Below are positions 61,443 through 64,000 of a stretch of DNA of 64,000 nt, in pieces; position 1 is the first letter of the stretch, and each line of letters opens with the position of its first letter. The notes beneath the pieces are model-generated. The model did not search any database and was not told the origin of the DNA. It saw only the letters and a list, made by a program, of their open reading frames with translations. The position numbers and the translations under genes were made by a program. The stretch is from Caloranaerobacter sp050286925 (GTDB lineage: Bacteria; Bacillota; Clostridia; Tissierellales; Thermohalobacteraceae): assembly GCF_050286925.1 (NCBI RefSeq), contig NZ_JBFWFX010000011.1:1-64000 (forward strand). The letters are read 5' to 3'.

Positions 61443-62712
61443 AAGAATTAGTCGACATATATTTCGAATCATTAACAAGACTTAACAGTCTATTAATTAT
61501 TAACATACTTATTCCTATTATAAGGAATAAAACCTGAATTGAAAACTTATCAGCTATAAATCCAAATAATGGTGCTAGAATAACAACAAATAGCGATTTC
61601 AATTGACTATCTATCGACATAACAGTCGCTCTTTCATCTTTATTCATATAATCTCCACATACATCAACAACTAATGGCCTTCGTCCATCTTTTAACACAT
61701 ATAAAACGAAATATAACCCTAACACTAAATATATCAATTTAAATTTAATTGTAAAATACAATGCTATAGATAATATACCCATAATATCAAATGAAATCTG
61801 CATAAGTTTACTTGAAGGCAAATATTTGTTCAGCCTATATATGTTTCTCGAAGCCATCGAACTAAATATATAGAATATTCCATACGTAATACCTAAAATT
61901 ACCTTTATTTGGCTATCTGAATCCAGATTTGTAATATATGAAGCTCCCATTAATAATATAGTAGTCTGTAAAATTGGCTGTATATAGTCTTTTATAGTCT
62001 TAAAAATTCCATCATATAATGACGAACTGATTAAAACTTTTACTAGCATTTTATTATTAAATATGCTTTTAAGCTTTATAAAACTATTAACAAAAAATTT
62101 TTTAATACTTAAATCACTTTCATTCTTTTCATTCAAACTGTTAGGATAACTTAAGATTAATAAAAAGTCTAAAATATAGGGTAAAATACAAATAAGAAAA
62201 ATCCATCTCATTGCAGGTAGTTTTAAAACAAAAATTATAGATAAAAAGGCTGAAATTGATGAACCTAAAAGTGAAAATGAACGAGTTCTTCCGTATACAA
62301 ATCCTTTATAAGAAAACCATCCTTTTTGTTCTAAATATGAATATATCATAGCCTTATGTGTACCTGACCTAAATGCTTCACCTAGTCCAAAAAATATCAT
62401 AGCTATAATTATCACCATATAATTGGTACTTAAAAAGAAAAATATAAAAGATATTATATAAAATGTAAAGCAAATAAGCAACTCTGTCTTTTTACCATAA
62501 CTATCTGCAAAAATACCTGAAGGAACTTCAAAAATATACGTTACTATTTCTCTTATTGCAAATAAAACACCAACCTTAAATAAACTTAATCCGTTAGCTA
62601 ATAGGTATATATAGAGATATGGTTCAAAGAACTTCAGGTTTTTCAAAAAACCATAAAAACAGAATTTCCAGATTTGTTTATCTTTTTTTATTTCAGCATA
62701 AACATTTTGCAT
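61441..62712 (-). CDS. MFS transporter
   Basis: 423 residues, about twelve spans; motif-A-like sequence GIFADSYGKKTELL. Pattern fits the MFS family of drug or metabolite exporters; substrate unknown. ATG at 62712 after AGGAGGTG. It ends in a strong terminator. Confidence 0.78.
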   Translation of the reverse strand: MQNVYAEIKKDKQIWKFCFYGFLKNLKFFEPYLYIYLLANGLSLFKVGVLFAIREIVTYIFEVPSGIFADSYGKKTELLICFTFYIISFIFFFLSTNYMVIIIAMIFFGLGEAFRSGTHKAMIYSYLEQKGWFSYKGFVYGRTRSFSLLGSSISAFLSIIFVLKLPAMRWIFLICILPYILDFLLILSYPNSLNEKNESDLSIKKFFVNSFIKLKSIFNNKMLVKVLISSSLYDGIFKTIKDYIQPILQTTILLMGASYITNLDSDSQIKVILGITYGIFYIFSSMASRNIYRLNKYLPSSKLMQISFDIMGILSIALYFTIKFKLIYLVLGLYFVLYVLKDGRRPLVVDVCGDYMNKDERATVMSIDSQLKSLFVVILAPLFGFIADKFSIQVLFLIIGISMLIINRLLSLVNDSKYMSTNS

Positions 62713-62833
62713 AACTACACCTCCTAATCAATATATAAGCAAAATATAAACTCAAAGTTATTTAATGATTATTATTAATTCAACAAAATTATTCTTATTC
62801 CTCTTTAAAAAAGGAAAAGTACAAATATCTTAG

Positions 62834-62874
62834 AAAAAAAGTAGGCATGAGCTTGTTTTAAACTCACGCCTCAT
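62834..62874 (-). terminator. terminator after the right-edge MFS gene
   Basis: Hairpin AGGCGTGAG/CTCATGCCT (one G-U) on the minus strand followed by ACTTTTTTTC. Confidence 0.8.
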
Positions 62875-62878
62875 TTTA

Positions 62879-64000
62879 TTAAGCTGCCATTTGACTTTCT
62901 TGGTTTTCGCCTTTATTAATTCTGTTATATTTTTTAACATAAGTTTTTAGTAATATTATTGTAGCTACTGTATATAACACTCCTGCAACATAGTAAGGAA
63001 TTCTATATCCATCTAGTAAATATTTTCCAACATTAAAAGCTGGTATAGCCATTATATGACCCGCAATAAATGAAGATAATGCACGGGTTCCTGAACTAAA
63101 TAACGATATTATTCCTGCAAGAGGAGCTCTTTTTTCTTTTTCAACAAATTCTAATGGTAAACTATACATAACTGGCATAGCTAAATTCATAAGTCCCGAT
63201 CTCATGAAGAAAGCAGCTGTTAATACTGGTATCATTGCAGAACCAAATTGATCTGAATTAACAATAATTAACATAAAAGGTACTGATGCTAAAGAAGCCG
63301 CTCCTAATGTTACAACAGAACCTACCCTCTTAACCAATAATGGACAAATAAACATTCCAATAACCATTGCAAAATACTGAACTGAAAGTATATTACCAAC
63401 AACAGTAGGCTCTAAGTTTAGTCCATTTTTAAAGAAATTAGCGAAGAACGGACAGAACAATCCTGCTCCAAGACCTATTAATCCCATATATACTAAATAT
63501 AACATTACTTCTTTATTAGCAACTACTTTTAAATCTTGAAGTAAAGTTGATTCTTTCTTCTCTATATCTAATCTTTCATCTTTATTAACTTCATCCATTG
63601 CCATAATAGGAAAAATCCCTAACAATCCAATTCCTGCAGAAACAAAAGTATAATATTTATATGCAACTAATTCACTTACTCCTAGCTTTGATTGAAAAAT
63701 TGAAATAAAATTCCCTGAAGTTTTAGTTATTATTACAACCGCTAGCCAGTATAGTCCAAACATAACCGCCATAACTGATGCTCTTTCTTTTTCATTTGTA
63801 TTAGCATTTATACATGGTGCAGGAAGTACCTCATAAACACCTTGAGACAATCCAAATATAAAATTGATAACATAAAGTAATAAAACATTCGGAATAAAAC
63901 CATTTAAAACAAGACATGCTGCTCCTACAATTGTACCTGCCATTAATACAGGCTTATATCCAAACTTATTAGCTCCTCTACCTACAGGAACAGCCGATAC
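62879..64000 (-). CDS. MFS transporter, partial (5' end beyond right edge)
   Basis: The frame is open to the window edge, 373 residues visible. The first visible part VPVGRGANKFGYKPVLMAG is motif A of the major facilitator superfamily (loop 2-3), so about 60-70 N-terminal residues are missing. The rest has the second half of the twelve-span fold and ends in a hydrophilic tail (INKGENQESQMAA). Substrate unknown. Confidence 0.8.
   Translation of the reverse strand, partial: VSAVPVGRGANKFGYKPVLMAGTIVGAACLVLNGFIPNVLLLYVINFIFGLSQGVYEVLPAPCINANTNEKERASVMAVMFGLYWLAVVIITKTSGNFISIFQSKLGVSELVAYKYYTFVSAGIGLLGIFPIMAMDEVNKDERLDIEKKESTLLQDLKVVANKEVMLYLVYMGLIGLGAGLFCPFFANFFKNGLNLEPTVVGNILSVQYFAMVIGMFICPLLVKRVGSVVTLGAASLASVPFMLIIVNSDQFGSAMIPVLTAAFFMRSGLMNLAMPVMYSLPLEFVEKEKRAPLAGIISLFSSGTRALSSFIAGHIMAIPAFNVGKYLLDGYRIPYYVAGVLYTVATIILLKTYVKKYNRINKGENQESQMAA

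Overview
The window is low-GC, tightly packed bacterial DNA of clostridial type. A single-polypeptide pyruvate:ferredoxin oxidoreductase, sporulation-type genes (a GerMN lipoprotein, a spore-photoproduct-lyase relative, a DUF1540 protein), strong AGGAGG ribosome sites, many GTG/TTG starts and hairpin-plus-T terminators point to an anaerobic, spore-forming Firmicute of the Clostridia/Tissierellia. The genus cannot be fixed from the sequence alone. No rRNA, tRNA or CRISPR array was seen.

Layout. 1-5237: a large secreted RHS/YD-repeat protein gene on the minus strand, split by a frameshift at a seven-base homopolymer and by an in-frame stop, and running off the left edge. 5471-8083: a minus-strand DNA-repair-like operon (nucleoside phosphorylase-like protein, SPL-like radical SAM protein, endonuclease IV). 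8220-17173: cysteine-desulfurase-like enzyme, RodA, a secreted M28 peptidase, GerMN lipoprotein, NUDIX hydrolase, glutaminase, TGS-uridine-kinase-like protein. 17703-28588: pyruvate:ferredoxin oxidoreductase, CBS protein, two pseudouridine synthases, phosphatidylserine synthase and decarboxylase, an rRNA methyltransferase and small proteins. 30889-37681: a six-gene plus-strand exosortase G (XrtG) surface-glycan locus. 37684-45311: radical SAM protein, MFS exporter, Fur-controlled FTR1 iron permease, and a LytS/LytR two-component system beside its probable target, a CstA/BtsT-type pyruvate transporter. 45423-53039: a complete hisZGDCBHAF-IE operon, except for histidinol phosphatase. 53747-64000: HAD phosphatase, two metallopeptidases, a membrane ferredoxin, an NSS amino-acid transporter with its tiny MetS subunit, and two MFS transporters, the last cut by the right edge.

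The strongest points beyond routine annotation are these. (i) The XrtG locus is bracketed by a 143-bp direct repeat (one mismatch) made from the 3' end of the neighbouring radical SAM gene. The M28 peptidase gene is bracketed in the same way by a 33-bp repeat of the gerM-like 3' end. Both look like plus-strand cargo inserted at the 3' end of a minus-strand gene. (ii) A candidate structured RNA with its own promoter and terminator lies at 57822-58078. A second, damaged copy at 53422-53530 shows three compensatory base-pair changes in a hairpin, and has been invaded by a member of a dispersed hairpin repeat family that recurs at 22991 and 28948-29073. (iii) The SPL-like protein lacks the usual H-donor cysteine, and the PTPS-like domain fused to the XrtG-locus membrane protein lacks the catalytic cysteine. 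(iv) Regulatory sites can be read directly: paired LytTR boxes before cstA, Fur boxes before ftr1, a palindrome filling the spacer of the XrtG promoter, and a palindrome over the his promoter.

CDS starts below were chosen by Shine-Dalgarno spacing, so several are a few codons inside the longest open frame.
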